DNA of 64,000 nucleotides from the NCBI GenBank assembly GCA_964536415.1, contig CAZHXN010000008.1:1-64000 (forward strand), read 5' to 3'. This stretch comes from Trichothermofontia sp964536415 (GTDB taxonomy: Bacteria; Cyanobacteriota; Cyanobacteriia; B231). Shown here in pieces: positions 34,975 through 44,153 of this stretch. Numbering within the stretch: position 1 is the stretch's first letter; each line of letters begins with the position of its first letter. Position numbers and translations under genes: made by a program. Under the pieces are notes generated by a model. The model was not told the origin of the DNA. It did not search any database and worked only from the letters and a program-made list of their open reading frames with translations.

Positions 34975-35853
34975 CTACGAGGGTAAATCCGCCAGTTTGC
35001 CTATATTCACCAGCTCTAACCCCTTACAGGTGCGTTTGAGTAGCCCCGTGAGCACATTTCCTGGCCCCACCTCCCAGGCCTGTTCAATGCCCAATTCCGG
35101 GAGTTGTAGGCAAATCTCGCGCCAACGCACTTGTCCAGTCATTTGGGCGGCTAGCCGTTGTTTGAGGACGGTGGCATCGGTGGTGGCTTGGGGTTCCACG
35201 TTGGAGAGGACGGGCACCTGGGCTGGCTGAAACGCGATCGGTTCGAGCACCTGGGCAAACTCAGCCGCGGCGTCTGCCATGAGGGGGGAGTGGAAGGCTC
35301 CCGAAACATTGAGGCGCACTGCTCGTTTCGCTTTGACTTGACTCAAGACCGTCTCCACCGCTGCAGGGGTCCCGGAAATGACCACTTGCGCCGCGCTGTT
35401 ATCGTTGGCCAGGACCACATCAGTAGTGTTGGCTAGGACCTGTTCCAGTTGGTCGCGATCGGCCCCAATCAGGGCTGCCATTGCCCCATTGGCACTGCTA
35501 TCCATCAGGGCCGCCCGTTTTTGGATCAATCGCAGACCCGTGGCAAAGTCGAACACACCTGCGGTGTAGAGGGCCACATATTCCCCGAGACTATGCCCTG
35601 CCACCAGATGCGGTTGGTGCCCCCGATCGCGCAGGAGATCCACCAAAATACTTTCGATCACGTATAGGCAAGGTTGGGTATAGAGGGTACGGGCCAACTC
35701 GGTTTCATCCCCCTGGCAGCGATCGGGGACCGACCAGCCTAAAAGCGCTTCTGCCTGCTGGAAGCGTTCCTGGGCTAACGGCTCTGTTTGCAGATCGCCC
35801 CCCATTCCCACGGTTTGCGATCCCTGCCCTGGAAATACCCATGCGGTTTTCAT
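34975..35853 (-). CDS. fabD: Malonyl-CoA:ACP transacylase FabD
   Basis: A 292-residue FabD that loads malonate onto ACP for fatty-acid synthesis. FPGQGSQTVGMGGDL near the N-terminus, the nucleophile Ser in VAGHSLGEYVALY (near residue 90), SGAFHSPLM with the catalytic His, and EVGPGNVLTGLLKR are all present. The length is normal. It stands alone in the window, without the fabH neighbour it often has. Confidence 0.95.
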   Translation of the reverse strand: MKTAWVFPGQGSQTVGMGGDLQTEPLAQERFQQAEALLGWSVPDRCQGDETELARTLYTQPCLYVIESILVDLLRDRGHQPHLVAGHSLGEYVALYTAGVFDFATGLRLIQKRAALMDSSANGAMAALIGADRDQLEQVLANTTDVVLANDNSAAQVVISGTPAAVETVLSQVKAKRAVRLNVSGAFHSPLMADAAAEFAQVLEPIAFQPAQVPVLSNVEPQATTDATVLKQRLAAQMTGQVRWREICLQLPELGIEQAWEVGPGNVLTGLLKRTCKGLELVNIGKLADLPS

Positions 35854-35951
35854 TCGTTTTCATCATGTTAAGGACTGGATCAACTATCCTACCGTTTCGT
35901 GACACCAATCTTTCGTAACACCCCTCTAGGCAGGGGGGATGGCAACAATTG

Positions 35952-36028
35952 AGGAGTGAGAAAAGAGGAAAGAGAACGGAGATAGTCGCTCAGTTTCCCT
36001 CGCTTCTCGCTCCTCTATCCTCACTCCT
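35952..36028. repeat. Long inverted repeat upstream of fabD
   Basis: The arm AGGAGTGAGAAAAGAGGA (35952-35969) is complementary at 16 of 18 positions to TCCTCTATCCTCACTCCT (36011-36028), across a 41-base loop. It lies about 100 bases upstream of the fabD start codon. Confidence 0.6.
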
Positions 36029-36062
36029 AAATCCCTTCTCCTACAAGGAGCGAAGGGATTTT
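36029..36062 (-). terminator. Hairpin downstream of the small gene at 36123
   Basis: AAATCCCTT (36029-36037) pairs with AAGGGATTT (36053-36061), with an inner CTCC/GGAG. It follows the stop of the minus-strand gene 36123-36317 by about 60 bases. The T-run is weak, so it may be an intergenic repeat rather than a true terminator. Confidence 0.4.
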
Positions 36063-36122
36063 AACCCTCGCTCTGGGAGAGGGCAGTTCGAGTTTTGTCG
36101 GCCAATCAGGTCATTAACCTCC

Positions 36123-36317
36123 TTATTCGGTAACCCCAGATTGGGGCTGACGGTTGGGTAGGTAGTCCAGGCGTAGGTGGGTCGCATCGATCGCACCATT
36201 GCCGCAACTTTCTAAGCGATCGAACACGTCTTGTAAATCGGCACAGGGATGGGCGCGACGCATAGCAGCACTGGTTTTCCAGATTTCAGCAGGTGTTGGC
36301 GGCTGACCAGCATTCAT
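36123..36317 (-). CDS. Small hypothetical protein
   Basis: A 64-residue soluble protein (MNAGQPPTPAEIWKTSAAMR ... ADLQDVFDRLESCGNGAI). It has no membrane segment or known domain. Support for a real gene comes from AGGAG eight bases before ATG 36317, good codon choice and a hairpin downstream. It could form a unit with nothing else here: fabD starts 270 bases further on. Confidence 0.55.
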   Translation of the reverse strand: MNAGQPPTPAEIWKTSAAMRRAHPCADLQDVFDRLESCGNGAIDATHLRLDYLPNRQPQSGVTE

Positions 36318-36522
36318 AATTTAGACTCCTGTGGCTGACTTCAGAGGCATCGGGGATAAGCACCCTATATAACTGGCCATGAAGGTAGGGCACCGCTAAA
36401 GTCTATTCCGTAGAAAAACGGAGGCAATCGGGCCAGTTGTCACGGGCTATAGATGAACACATCTGATGATGCCGGGTTTCCGCATAAGGTTCCCTCACCC
36501 GATCGGGTCATTTTGGGTAGTT

Positions 36523-37269
36523 TTACGGAGAAGGTTGGCCAGAACCTGTCCCAGACCGTCCTCGGTACCACGATCGCAGGCGGTGGGGCGATACCCCCAG
36601 GGCGTAGCCCAGCAGGATGGCCTGGTTGAGTAGGGTGGTTTGCCACACACCGCGTTGTTGCCAGCGACGGGCTGACGTGACGACGGTCTGGGGGACGATC
36701 GCAATCTTGCCCTGGGTTTGGAGACGACGCACCAGGACAAAGTCCTCCATAATCGGCAGATCGGGGAATCCGCCTAGCGATCGAAAGACCTCACGTCGGA
36801 GAAATAAGGCTTGATCACCATAGGGCAACTGGCAGAGACGCGATCGCCAGTACACCCCCCATTCCACCCACCGCAAACCGGGAAGGTCACCCGCAATGCG
36901 CAGGTCGAAAGCCCCCGCGATTGTCCCTGGGGTCGTCAAGGTGGTGCGGACAAGGGTAGGGAATCCTGTGGGTAGGTGCGTATCAGCATGCAGGAACAGG
37001 AGAATCTCCCCCGTGGCGATCGCGGCACCCGCATTCATTTGTTGGGCACGTCCAGCAGCGCTAAGCACTAGAGGCACCCCAAAGGTTTGGGCCTGAGTCA
37101 CCGTCTGATCGGTGCTTCCCCCATCCACCACAATAATTTCCAGGGATGCGATGGGTTGCTGGGGTTGCCACTCCCCTTGACTCGCACGGTGTAGTATTTG
37201 CAGGGTTTGGGCTAAGGTCCCCGCTTCATTGAGCACCGGCAGGATAACGGAAATACGATCTAGGATCAT
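36523..37269 (-). CDS. TIGR04283-type family 2 glycosyltransferase (arsenosugar biosynthesis type)
   Basis: A 248-residue GT-A glycosyltransferase. ISVILPVLNEAGTLAQTL opens the fold, IIVVDGGSTDQTV is the nucleotide-binding strand, AAGRAQQMNAGAAIATGEIL and LLFLHADTHLP (DxD-like) match the TIGR04283 family, and LPYGDQALFLRREVFRSLGG plus FPDLPIMEDFVLVRRL complete it. Family members sit in arsenosugar or related clusters; no arsM is next to it here, so the substrate is open. ATG 37269 is preferred over GTG 37284. Confidence 0.85.
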   Translation of the reverse strand: MILDRISVILPVLNEAGTLAQTLQILHRASQGEWQPQQPIASLEIIVVDGGSTDQTVTQAQTFGVPLVLSAAGRAQQMNAGAAIATGEILLFLHADTHLPTGFPTLVRTTLTTPGTIAGAFDLRIAGDLPGLRWVEWGVYWRSRLCQLPYGDQALFLRREVFRSLGGFPDLPIMEDFVLVRRLQTQGKIAIVPQTVVTSARRWQQRGVWQTTLLNQAILLGYALGVSPHRLRSWYRGRSGTGSGQPSP

Positions 37270-37494
37270 GACCAGGGACTGCACGTTTGGGCGGGCAAAT
37301 CGGGAATGCTAATCCTAACTGACTGGAAACTTATCGATCCGGGATCACGTCCTTCTGAGTAACCCGTCAACGACAGTAATGATGGGTTGAGATCAGAGGG
37401 CTAAGGGGTGAACCTCTGAGGGGTGATCCCGTGTGCGGCGATTGTTTCGATCAGTGTTGACTGCTGTTGTTAATACGTTCCTCATCGAAGGGTC

Positions 37495-38334
37495 ATGATA
37501 CAGTTTTTCACACGCATGGATCGGGTACGGCGACGTTGGACCTATGCCTTCCTGGGGTTCTTGTTAACGCTGGGGATTGGGATCGGGACGCCTCCAGCCG
37601 CCCAAGCGCTTCCGTGGGGGCAACTGCTTCTGCGTGGGGTTCAAATTTTACAACTGTCGAGTTTATCCCCGCGTCAGGAGATGCAGATTGGTGCCCAAAT
37701 TGATCAACAGCTGCAGCGACAAATCAGGATCTCCAACAACCGTGCCCTGACGGCCTACGTCAATGAGATTGGCCAGCGCCTGGTGAATAACACCACGCGA
37801 TCGACGGTTAACTATACCTTTCAGGTCGTGGACGATCGGAGCATCAATGCCTTTGCCACAATGGGGGGCTTTGTCTACGTTAACCGGGGGCTGATTGAAG
37901 CCGCCGAGAATGAGGCCGAATTAGCCAGTGTGATTGCCCACGAAATTGGCCACATTGAGGGTCGCCATTTAGTAAAACAAATGCGGGAAGTCGCGATCGC
38001 CCAGGGGGTGGCAACCGCAGCGGAACTGGATGCGAACCGAGCCGTACAGATTGGGGTGGAGTTGGCCCTACGCCGTCCCCGGAGTCGCCAGGATGAGTAT
38101 GATGCCGATAGCCGGGGGTTACGGATGTTGGGGCAAGCGGGCTATGCCCAATCAGCAATGGTGAGCTTTATGGAAAAACTGCTCAGCCGGGGAGGATCAA
38201 TGCCCACCTTCCTCAGTACCCATCCCAATACCCGCGATCGCATTGACAACCTGCGCCGCAGCATCGACCCAACAATGGCAACGGGGGATGGCCTGGATAA
38301 CCAAGCCTACCGCGATCGCCTCCGCAGTTCCTAA
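37495..38334 (+). CDS. M48 family zinc metalloprotease (secreted or periplasmic)
   Basis: A 279-residue Peptidase_M48 protein. A hydrophobic signal segment lies at ~17-34 (AFLGFLLTLGIGIGTPPAAQA, AQA as a possible cleavage site). The catalytic motif ASVIAHEIGHIEGRHLVKQM is near residue 148, and the third ligand is the Glu in DEYDADSRGLRML. HPNTRDRIDNLRR near the end is also typical. Related BepA/YggG/LoiP proteins do outer-membrane quality control. No TPR domain follows the protease part, unlike BepA. A MITE inserted 46 bases after its stop. Confidence 0.88.
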   Translation: MIQFFTRMDRVRRRWTYAFLGFLLTLGIGIGTPPAAQALPWGQLLLRGVQILQLSSLSPRQEMQIGAQIDQQLQRQIRISNNRALTAYVNEIGQRLVNNTTRSTVNYTFQVVDDRSINAFATMGGFVYVNRGLIEAAENEAELASVIAHEIGHIEGRHLVKQMREVAIAQGVATAAELDANRAVQIGVELALRRPRSRQDEYDADSRGLRMLGQAGYAQSAMVSFMEKLLSRGGSMPTFLSTHPNTRDRIDNLRRSIDPTMATGDGLDNQAYRDRLRSS

Positions 38335-38380
38335 ACCGTAAGGGGTAGGGATAATCTGCACCTAAATGTATGAGTAGATT

Positions 38381-38490
38381 GGCTCTCCTGGGTTTATGGT
38401 GGGGGTGCTACGCGCCCACCATAAACCCAGCGTTTCGGCTCTTTGATGTGTAGTTATCTATACGGTTTACTCCATAAACTCAGAAGAGCC
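38381..38490 (-). mobile_element. MITE copy A (ISL3-like ends), 110 bp
   Basis: The element is bounded by GGCTCTCCTG (38381) and CAGAAGAGCC (to 38490), which are inverted repeats. An exact 8-bp target duplication AGTAGATT flanks it (38373-38380 and 38491-38498). It contains a strong internal palindrome (GGTTTATGGTGGG ... CCCACCATAAACC). It has no coding capacity. It aligns along its length, in opposite orientation, with 51375-51486. The ends and the 8-bp duplications resemble ISL3-family transposons, which would supply the transposase. Confidence 0.8.
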
Positions 38491-38506
38491 AGTAGATTTC
38501 ACTAAT

Positions 38507-38650
38507 TTTGACATACTCACCGTCCTGAAGGAGCGGTGATGCTTGACAGTTCACAGCAACTTGCCTCCGAAAGGGATGAGGGCTGCCGGTTGTCCAACGG
38601 GGATGCTCCCGGTAGGAGCAAGGTCCAAACTTTAACTGGTGGGCACTGAG
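38507..38650 (-). ncRNA. Orphan IS200/IS605-type element end with omega-RNA-like sequence
   Basis: On the minus strand this ends in a hairpin TCACCGCTCCTTCAGGACGG then TGA and continues to GTATGTCAA. It is preceded by GTTGGACAACCGGCAGCCCT and by a GCTCC-TACCG-GGAGC hairpin. This layout resembles the 3' region of cyanobacterial tnpB elements, where the omega RNA ends at the right end of the transposon. No tnpB or tnpA remains within the next 390 bp. The match is from memory, not a search. Confidence 0.45.
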
Positions 38651-39035
38651 TAAATTAGGTAAAGGCTGTATCTCTTTTTTATGCGTTGTTTATACCTTGC
38701 ACATTTTAGGGCGATCGCGCCGATAGCGCTGGGATCGGCACACTCCACAACTTTTTCACAAGGAAGCACTACTCTGATCGATGATCTGATCATCAAAGAG
38801 CAAGGGCAGGTATAAAAGTTCCCCAGTGATGCAGAGGGAGTGGGTTACGCATCCACGAGGGGCAGGGAGCTGGGGCTGGGGGATGCGGGTTGATTGGGTC
38901 AAACTCGTATGCTCCCTGCCATTGGGCAATCATAGTCAAAGCCCTAGGCTCAACTCATAAAAAAACAGTCACTCAAATTATGCATTCATGTTCAATGAGT
39001 AGCGTTGTTTGAGTGATATTGCTGAAGTCTAGATA
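38651..39035. promoter_or_regulatory. Upstream region of the c-di-GMP/kinase operon with inverted repeats
   Basis: This 385-bp region has no gene. Two structures stand out. GATGATC-T-GATCATC is a perfect 15-bp palindrome at 38780-38794. TCACTCAAA (38969-38977) and TTTGAGTGA (39008-39016) form a perfect 9-bp inverted repeat with a 30-base spacer, ending 19 bases before the ATG. The latter could be an operator or a 5'-UTR stem. Confidence 0.45.
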
Positions 39036-41291
39036 ATGATAAGCAAGATAATGGATTCATCTACGCTTCTCTATGCCCAGTCCAAGCCTGAAAAAACAAT
39101 TCTGATTGTGGATGACTTAGCGGATAATCTGCGAGTCCTCACAAATGCCCTCAGTGGTCAAGGCTTTCAAATTCGCTGTGCGAAAAGCGGTACTCTTGCC
39201 CTTATGGCCATACAAACTCTTGATCCTGACCTGATCTTGTTAGATATAAAAATGCCAGGTATGGATGGCTATGAGGTTTGTCGACGTTTAAAAGCGATGG
39301 AACAAACCCGTGATATTCCAGTTATTTTCATCAGCGCGTTAGAGGGTGCGTTGGATAAGGTCAAGGCCTTTTCGGTGGGTGCTGTTGACTATATTACCAA
39401 ACCGTTCCAAATTGAAGAGGTCCTGATCCGCGTTAGACATCAACTCGAATTACAAGCTGCTAAGGCCGAGATCCAGCGAGCGAACGCAGAACTAGAACGC
39501 CGAGTTGAGCGACGAACGGCCCAGTTAGATGCAACCAATGAGCGATTAGCACTTGCTAATCAGAAGTTAGCGATCGAGATTCAAGAGCGTCAGCAAGCAG
39601 AAGCCCGTGTCCGTGCCAGTGAGGAGCGATTAAATAATATTCTTAATTCCTTGGAAGATGTGGTATGGTCCTACGATCCTCAGCTTAAAAAAATACTGTA
39701 TGTTAATTTAGCTGTTGAGAAGATGTATGGCTATTCAATTGCTCAATTTTTGGATAACCCTAATCTACGATTAGAAAGGACTCATCCTGCCGATCGTGCT
39801 CGCGTCGAAGCAGCTCATCATAATTTGTTGACAACTGGAAGTCTACGTGAGGAATACCGTATCCTGCGGTCTGATGGTGAGGTCTATTGGGTAAGCGATC
39901 GTGCTCATGCAGTTTACGCTGCCGATGGCCATATCCTGCGGATTGACGGTATTACTCGTGATATTACCGAGCAAATGCTTGCCCTAGAACAACTCGTTCA
40001 TGACACCCTACATGATGGCTTAACAGGGTTACCCAATCGAACATTATTCATGGATCGAGTGGGACAGGCACTGAAGCATACTAAGCGACACCCCAATTAT
40101 TTATTTGCAGTATTTTTTATTGATCTCGATCGCTTCAAAATGGTCAATGATAGTCTTGGTCATTCGATGGGCGATCGCCTACTTCAAGCGATTGCTAAGT
40201 TACTTGAAGCTTGTCTGCGATCGAAAGATACGGTTGCCCGTTTAGGCGGAGATGAGTTTACCATTTTGCTAGATGATATTAACGAGGTATCTGAAGCTAT
40301 TAGCGTTGCTGAGCGTATCTTAAATCGATTTATTGCATCTCTTGAAGTAAATGATCAGTTGCTCTTTAGCAGTGCCAGCATTGGGATTGTGATTGGCAAT
40401 AAGGACTATAAAATGGCAGAGGAATTATTGCGAGATGCTGATATTGCAATGTATCGTTCTAAATCCTTAGGAAGGGGACGTTGGACAGTTTTTGATAAGG
40501 AAATGTATGAACAGAACCTCAAGATCATCCAACTGGAAAGTGATTTACGCTATGCGCTTGAACGTCAAGAGTTAGAGCTTTATTATCAACCGATTATAGC
40601 TCTAGACACTGGAAAACTAGCGGGTTTTGAAGCCCTCATTCGTTGGCACCATCCGGAGCGCGGCCTGGTTTCTCCCACTGAGTTTATTCCATTGGCTGAG
40701 GACACGGGATTAATTTTAACGATCGGGAATTGGGTATTGTATACAGCTTGTCAACAATTTCATATTTGGCAACGGAAATTTCCAAAGGCAACTGTGTTAA
40801 AAATGAGTTTGAATATTTCTAGTCGTCAGATTCAAGAAAATGATTTTCTGGAAAGTTTAGATAATGTTCTGGTTGAAACTGGGATCGAGGGCCATTCGCT
40901 AAATTTAGAAATTACTGAGAGTATTTTGATGGATCAAGGAGCCGAAAGTCTTTCAAGGCTCAAGGAACTGAGAGCACGCCATATTCAACTGAGTATTGAT
41001 GATTTTGGCCAAGGCTACTCGTCTTTAAGTTATTTGCATCGCTTTCCCGTCAATATCTTAAAAATTGATCGTTCTTTTGTTGATCAAATGACAACTGATG
41101 AAGAAAAATTTGCTATCGTTCGGACTATCACTACACTGGCTCATACCTTAGATATGAATGTGGTTGCTGAAGGTGTCGAAGATGAACAACAGGTCACGAT
41201 ATTGAAGCAGTTAGGGTGTGAATTTGCCCAGGGTTACTACTTTGCCAAACCACTAACTACCTCTGATGCTGAGAAGATGATACCGCGATGA
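39036..41291 (+). CDS. REC-PAS-GGDEF-EAL cyclic-di-GMP signalling protein
   Basis: A 751-residue cytosolic regulator. The receiver domain (~20-135) has its phospho-Asp in DLILLDIKMPGMDGYEVCRR. A coiled coil runs ~145-195, and a PAS domain ~200-310 (LNNILNSLEDVVWSYDPQLK). The GGDEF domain ~325-480 is intact (RLGGDEFTILLDD) with an inhibitory RxxD site (RSKD) five residues before it. The EAL domain ~497-740 shows FEALIRWHHPERG, NLEITESIL and SIDDFGQGYSSLSYLH. Both synthesis and hydrolysis of c-di-GMP are therefore possible. The gene is AT-richer than its surroundings. Its stop overlaps the next gene by ATGA. Confidence 0.92.
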   Translation: MISKIMDSSTLLYAQSKPEKTILIVDDLADNLRVLTNALSGQGFQIRCAKSGTLALMAIQTLDPDLILLDIKMPGMDGYEVCRRLKAMEQTRDIPVIFISALEGALDKVKAFSVGAVDYITKPFQIEEVLIRVRHQLELQAAKAEIQRANAELERRVERRTAQLDATNERLALANQKLAIEIQERQQAEARVRASEERLNNILNSLEDVVWSYDPQLKKILYVNLAVEKMYGYSIAQFLDNPNLRLERTHPADRARVEAAHHNLLTTGSLREEYRILRSDGEVYWVSDRAHAVYAADGHILRIDGITRDITEQMLALEQLVHDTLHDGLTGLPNRTLFMDRVGQALKHTKRHPNYLFAVFFIDLDRFKMVNDSLGHSMGDRLLQAIAKLLEACLRSKDTVARLGGDEFTILLDDINEVSEAISVAERILNRFIASLEVNDQLLFSSASIGIVIGNKDYKMAEELLRDADIAMYRSKSLGRGRWTVFDKEMYEQNLKIIQLESDLRYALERQELELYYQPIIALDTGKLAGFEALIRWHHPERGLVSPTEFIPLAEDTGLILTIGNWVLYTACQQFHIWQRKFPKATVLKMSLNISSRQIQENDFLESLDNVLVETGIEGHSLNLEITESILMDQGAESLSRLKELRARHIQLSIDDFGQGYSSLSYLHRFPVNILKIDRSFVDQMTTDEEKFAIVRTITTLAHTLDMNVVAEGVEDEQQVTILKQLGCEFAQGYYFAKPLTTSDAEKMIPR

Positions 41292-44086
41292 AAAAAATAT
41301 TTTTTCAACAGGCTGTACCAAAAAAAAATTTTGCATGTATGTATCAGTTCAGAAAGATACCTTTACGTCTGGTTTTAGTCCTACCCTTTGTACTGCAAAT
41401 CTTTGCTGCGGTTGGCTTAGTCGGATATCTTTCCTTTAGAAATAGTCAACGGGTCATTAATAATCTTACTAATCAGGTTCTGGATAAAAGTACAAATCTG
41501 GTTTCAGAAAGGCTGGATAACTATTTAGGAGTTCCCCCTAAGATTCTTAAGGAAAATCTAGATGCGATCGCTTTGGGTCTATTAAACCTAAGAGATTTTA
41601 AGACAACCAGTCATTACTTTTGGAAACAACTACAAATCTATCCAGAGCTTACCTTTATATCGTATGTCAAAAATACCGGCGAGTATGCAGGTGCAGGAAG
41701 ATACCTTGAAGGTCAAGGTGTTACCATTGATGAACGTTCGTCAGAGACTCAATTTAGAACGTATACTTATGCAACTGATGATTACGGTCACAGAACTAGA
41801 ATCATCGATATATCCGCTCAGTATAATCCTTTGCAAGAGGCTTCACATCAGGAAACGATCGCGGCTCGTAAAATTATCTGGAGTTCTGTGTATAACTGGA
41901 ATGATACGCCAGAGTTTATATCAATTTCCATCAATGGGCCTATTTATGATAACAACAACCAACTTATTGGTACCCTTGGCATTGATTTACTATTATCCGG
42001 CATTAGTGACTTTCTGCAAAAGTTAGAAATTAGTCCTAATACTCGCATATTTATTATGGAACGGAATGGCCTTTTGATTGCATCCTCCAGTACCCATGAG
42101 CCATACACACTGGTCAATGGTGTTGCTGAACGGTTGAGTGCTGTTAAATTTCAAGATATTTCCATCCAAGTTACCGCTAAATATCTACAGCAACGGTTTG
42201 GGAATTACAAAAATATCAACGAACAATACTATCTAGATTTTTGGGTTAAAGGAGAACGCCAATTTGTGCAGGTTAAGCCCTGGCAAGATCCCTATGGCTT
42301 GGACTGGCTACTTGTCACAACGATCCCAGAATCCGATTTTATGGCCTTAATTAATGAAAATACCCGTACCACTATTCTCCTTTGTCTAGCGGCTTTAGCA
42401 ATTGCTATTCTCCTGGGTTTAGTAACCTCCCGTTGGCTTGCTTATCCCATTGAGCAGTTGGGACAGGCGGCCAGCGCGATCGCCCAGGGTAATTTAGAAA
42501 CGCGCGTCAATATTGCTGGTGTTAATGAACTAGAAATTCTCTCTATCTGCTTTAATTACATGGGTGATGAATTACAGCAATCCTTTGAACAACTAGAAAC
42601 CCGTGTTGTTGCACGAACAGTTGAGCTACAGCAAGCTAAAGAAGCTGCCGAGGTAGCTAACCGCGCCAAGAGCGAGTTTCTAGCGAATATGAGCCATGAA
42701 TTACGCACGCCCCTCAACGCAATCCTAGGGTTTACCCAAATCATGGCTCGCGATCCCGCTCTGAGCAAAGATCAACGGGAGAATCTCATGATTATTAGTC
42801 GTAGTGGAGAGCACTTACTCAATCTGATTAATGATGTGTTAGATATGGCAAAAATTGAGGCTGGTCGCATAACTTTATATAAAAGTGATTGCGATCTGTA
42901 TCAAATGCTTAATTTAATTACTGAGATGTTTCAACTACAAGCGGCTAATAAGAACTTATTTCTGCGGCTTGAGCAGAGTCCTGATCTGCCACAATTTATC
43001 AAAACTGATGAGAAGAAATTACGTCAGGTACTGATTAACCTGATTGGTAATGCGATTAAATTTACAACTCAAGGCGGGGTAACCCTTCGGGTAAGCGCAG
43101 CCCGCAGTCAACAAAGCTGCTCAGATCTATCCTCTCTACCTGAGATCGTTATTCTGAAATTTAGTGTAGAAGATACTGGCTCTGGGATTGCCCCAGAGGA
43201 GGTAGATAAGGTCTTTTCCCCCTTTGCCCAGACTGAATCTGGATGTAATTCAGAGCAGGGAACGGGATTAGGTTTGGCAATTAGTCGTAAGTTTGTCCAG
43301 TTACTTGGAGGTGATATCAGTTTTAAGAGTCAAGTAGGTGTGGGTTCAACTTTTAGTTTTCATATTCAGGCCCGATTGAGCGATGCTACCCAGATACCTA
43401 TAAGTCAAACCCAACAACAGGTGATTGGCTTAGCACCGGGTCAACCACGCTATCGCATTCTCGTTGTAGACGATCGCTGGGAAAACCGCCAAATTCTTCT
43501 ACAATTGCTCCGTCCTATTGGCTTTGAAATCAAAGAAGCTGAGAATGGTCAAGTCGCGATCGCCTGTTGGGAAACCTGGCATCCCCACCTGATCTGGATG
43601 GACATGCGGATGCCAGTCATGGATGGCTATCAAGCTACCAGCTACATCAAATCCCATCCCAAGGGGCAGGCAACTATCGTGATTGCTCTTACGGCGAGTT
43701 CTTTAGAGGAAGAGCAAACGATGATCCGATCAGCGAGGTGCGATGACATTGTGCGTAAACCTTTTCTAGAAAATACGATCTTTGAAAAGATGGCTGAATA
43801 TTTAGGGGTGAAATATCTCTATACAACTGCCAGTCCAACTGCCAGTCCTGATGCGCCAGCCGTCACACCCCCCACCAGGCTAACAGCCGAACAATTGCGC
43901 GTGATGCCGCAAGCGTGGTTAAAGAACCTGTATACGGCTGCCTTGAAACTTCACGATCGCCAGGTTTTGGCGCTTTTAGAAGACGTTCCTGCCGATCAAC
44001 CCGTTATCATTCAGGAAATTAGAGCCAGCGTGAATAACTTTGACTTTGAGACAATTCTCAATTTAGCTAAGGAGGCGATGCAATAA
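41288..44086 (+). CDS. Membrane-bound hybrid sensor histidine kinase (Cache-HAMP-HisKA-HATPase-REC)
   Basis: A 932-residue kinase. TM1 (~27-45) is followed by a large extracytoplasmic Cache-like sensor (~50-350; GYLSFRNSQRVINNLTNQVL, GTLGIDLLLSGI), TM2 (~360-383) and HAMP (~385-435). The phospho-His lies in FLANMSHELRTPLNAILGFT near residue 469, the ATPase domain at ~575-700 (GTGLGLAISRKFVQLLGG), and a receiver (~722-840; LIWMDMRMPVMDG). A ~65-residue C-terminal helical segment is common in cyanobacterial hybrid kinases. The ATGA overlap with the c-di-GMP gene suggests coupled translation and a shared pathway. A run of nine A (41329-41337) lies near the start; ATG 41339 is an alternative start. 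Confidence 0.9.
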   Translation: MKKIFFQQAVPKKNFACMYQFRKIPLRLVLVLPFVLQIFAAVGLVGYLSFRNSQRVINNLTNQVLDKSTNLVSERLDNYLGVPPKILKENLDAIALGLLNLRDFKTTSHYFWKQLQIYPELTFISYVKNTGEYAGAGRYLEGQGVTIDERSSETQFRTYTYATDDYGHRTRIIDISAQYNPLQEASHQETIAARKIIWSSVYNWNDTPEFISISINGPIYDNNNQLIGTLGIDLLLSGISDFLQKLEISPNTRIFIMERNGLLIASSSTHEPYTLVNGVAERLSAVKFQDISIQVTAKYLQQRFGNYKNINEQYYLDFWVKGERQFVQVKPWQDPYGLDWLLVTTIPESDFMALINENTRTTILLCLAALAIAILLGLVTSRWLAYPIEQLGQAASAIAQGNLETRVNIAGVNELEILSICFNYMGDELQQSFEQLETRVVARTVELQQAKEAAEVANRAKSEFLANMSHELRTPLNAILGFTQIMARDPALSKDQRENLMIISRSGEHLLNLINDVLDMAKIEAGRITLYKSDCDLYQMLNLITEMFQLQAANKNLFLRLEQSPDLPQFIKTDEKKLRQVLINLIGNAIKFTTQGGVTLRVSAARSQQSCSDLSSLPEIVILKFSVEDTGSGIAPEEVDKVFSPFAQTESGCNSEQGTGLGLAISRKFVQLLGGDISFKSQVGVGSTFSFHIQARLSDATQIPISQTQQQVIGLAPGQPRYRILVVDDRWENRQILLQLLRPIGFEIKEAENGQVAIACWETWHPHLIWMDMRMPVMDGYQATSYIKSHPKGQATIVIALTASSLEEEQTMIRSARCDDIVRKPFLENTIFEKMAEYLGVKYLYTTASPTASPDAPAVTPPTRLTAEQLRVMPQAWLKNLYTAALKLHDRQVLALLEDVPADQPVIIQEIRASVNNFDFETILNLAKEAMQ

Positions 44087-44153
44087 ACCCATATTTCTCC
44101 GCAACCGGTATCGCCAAGATGCATAGTATTGAGCCAGTTACATTCCAGTTACA

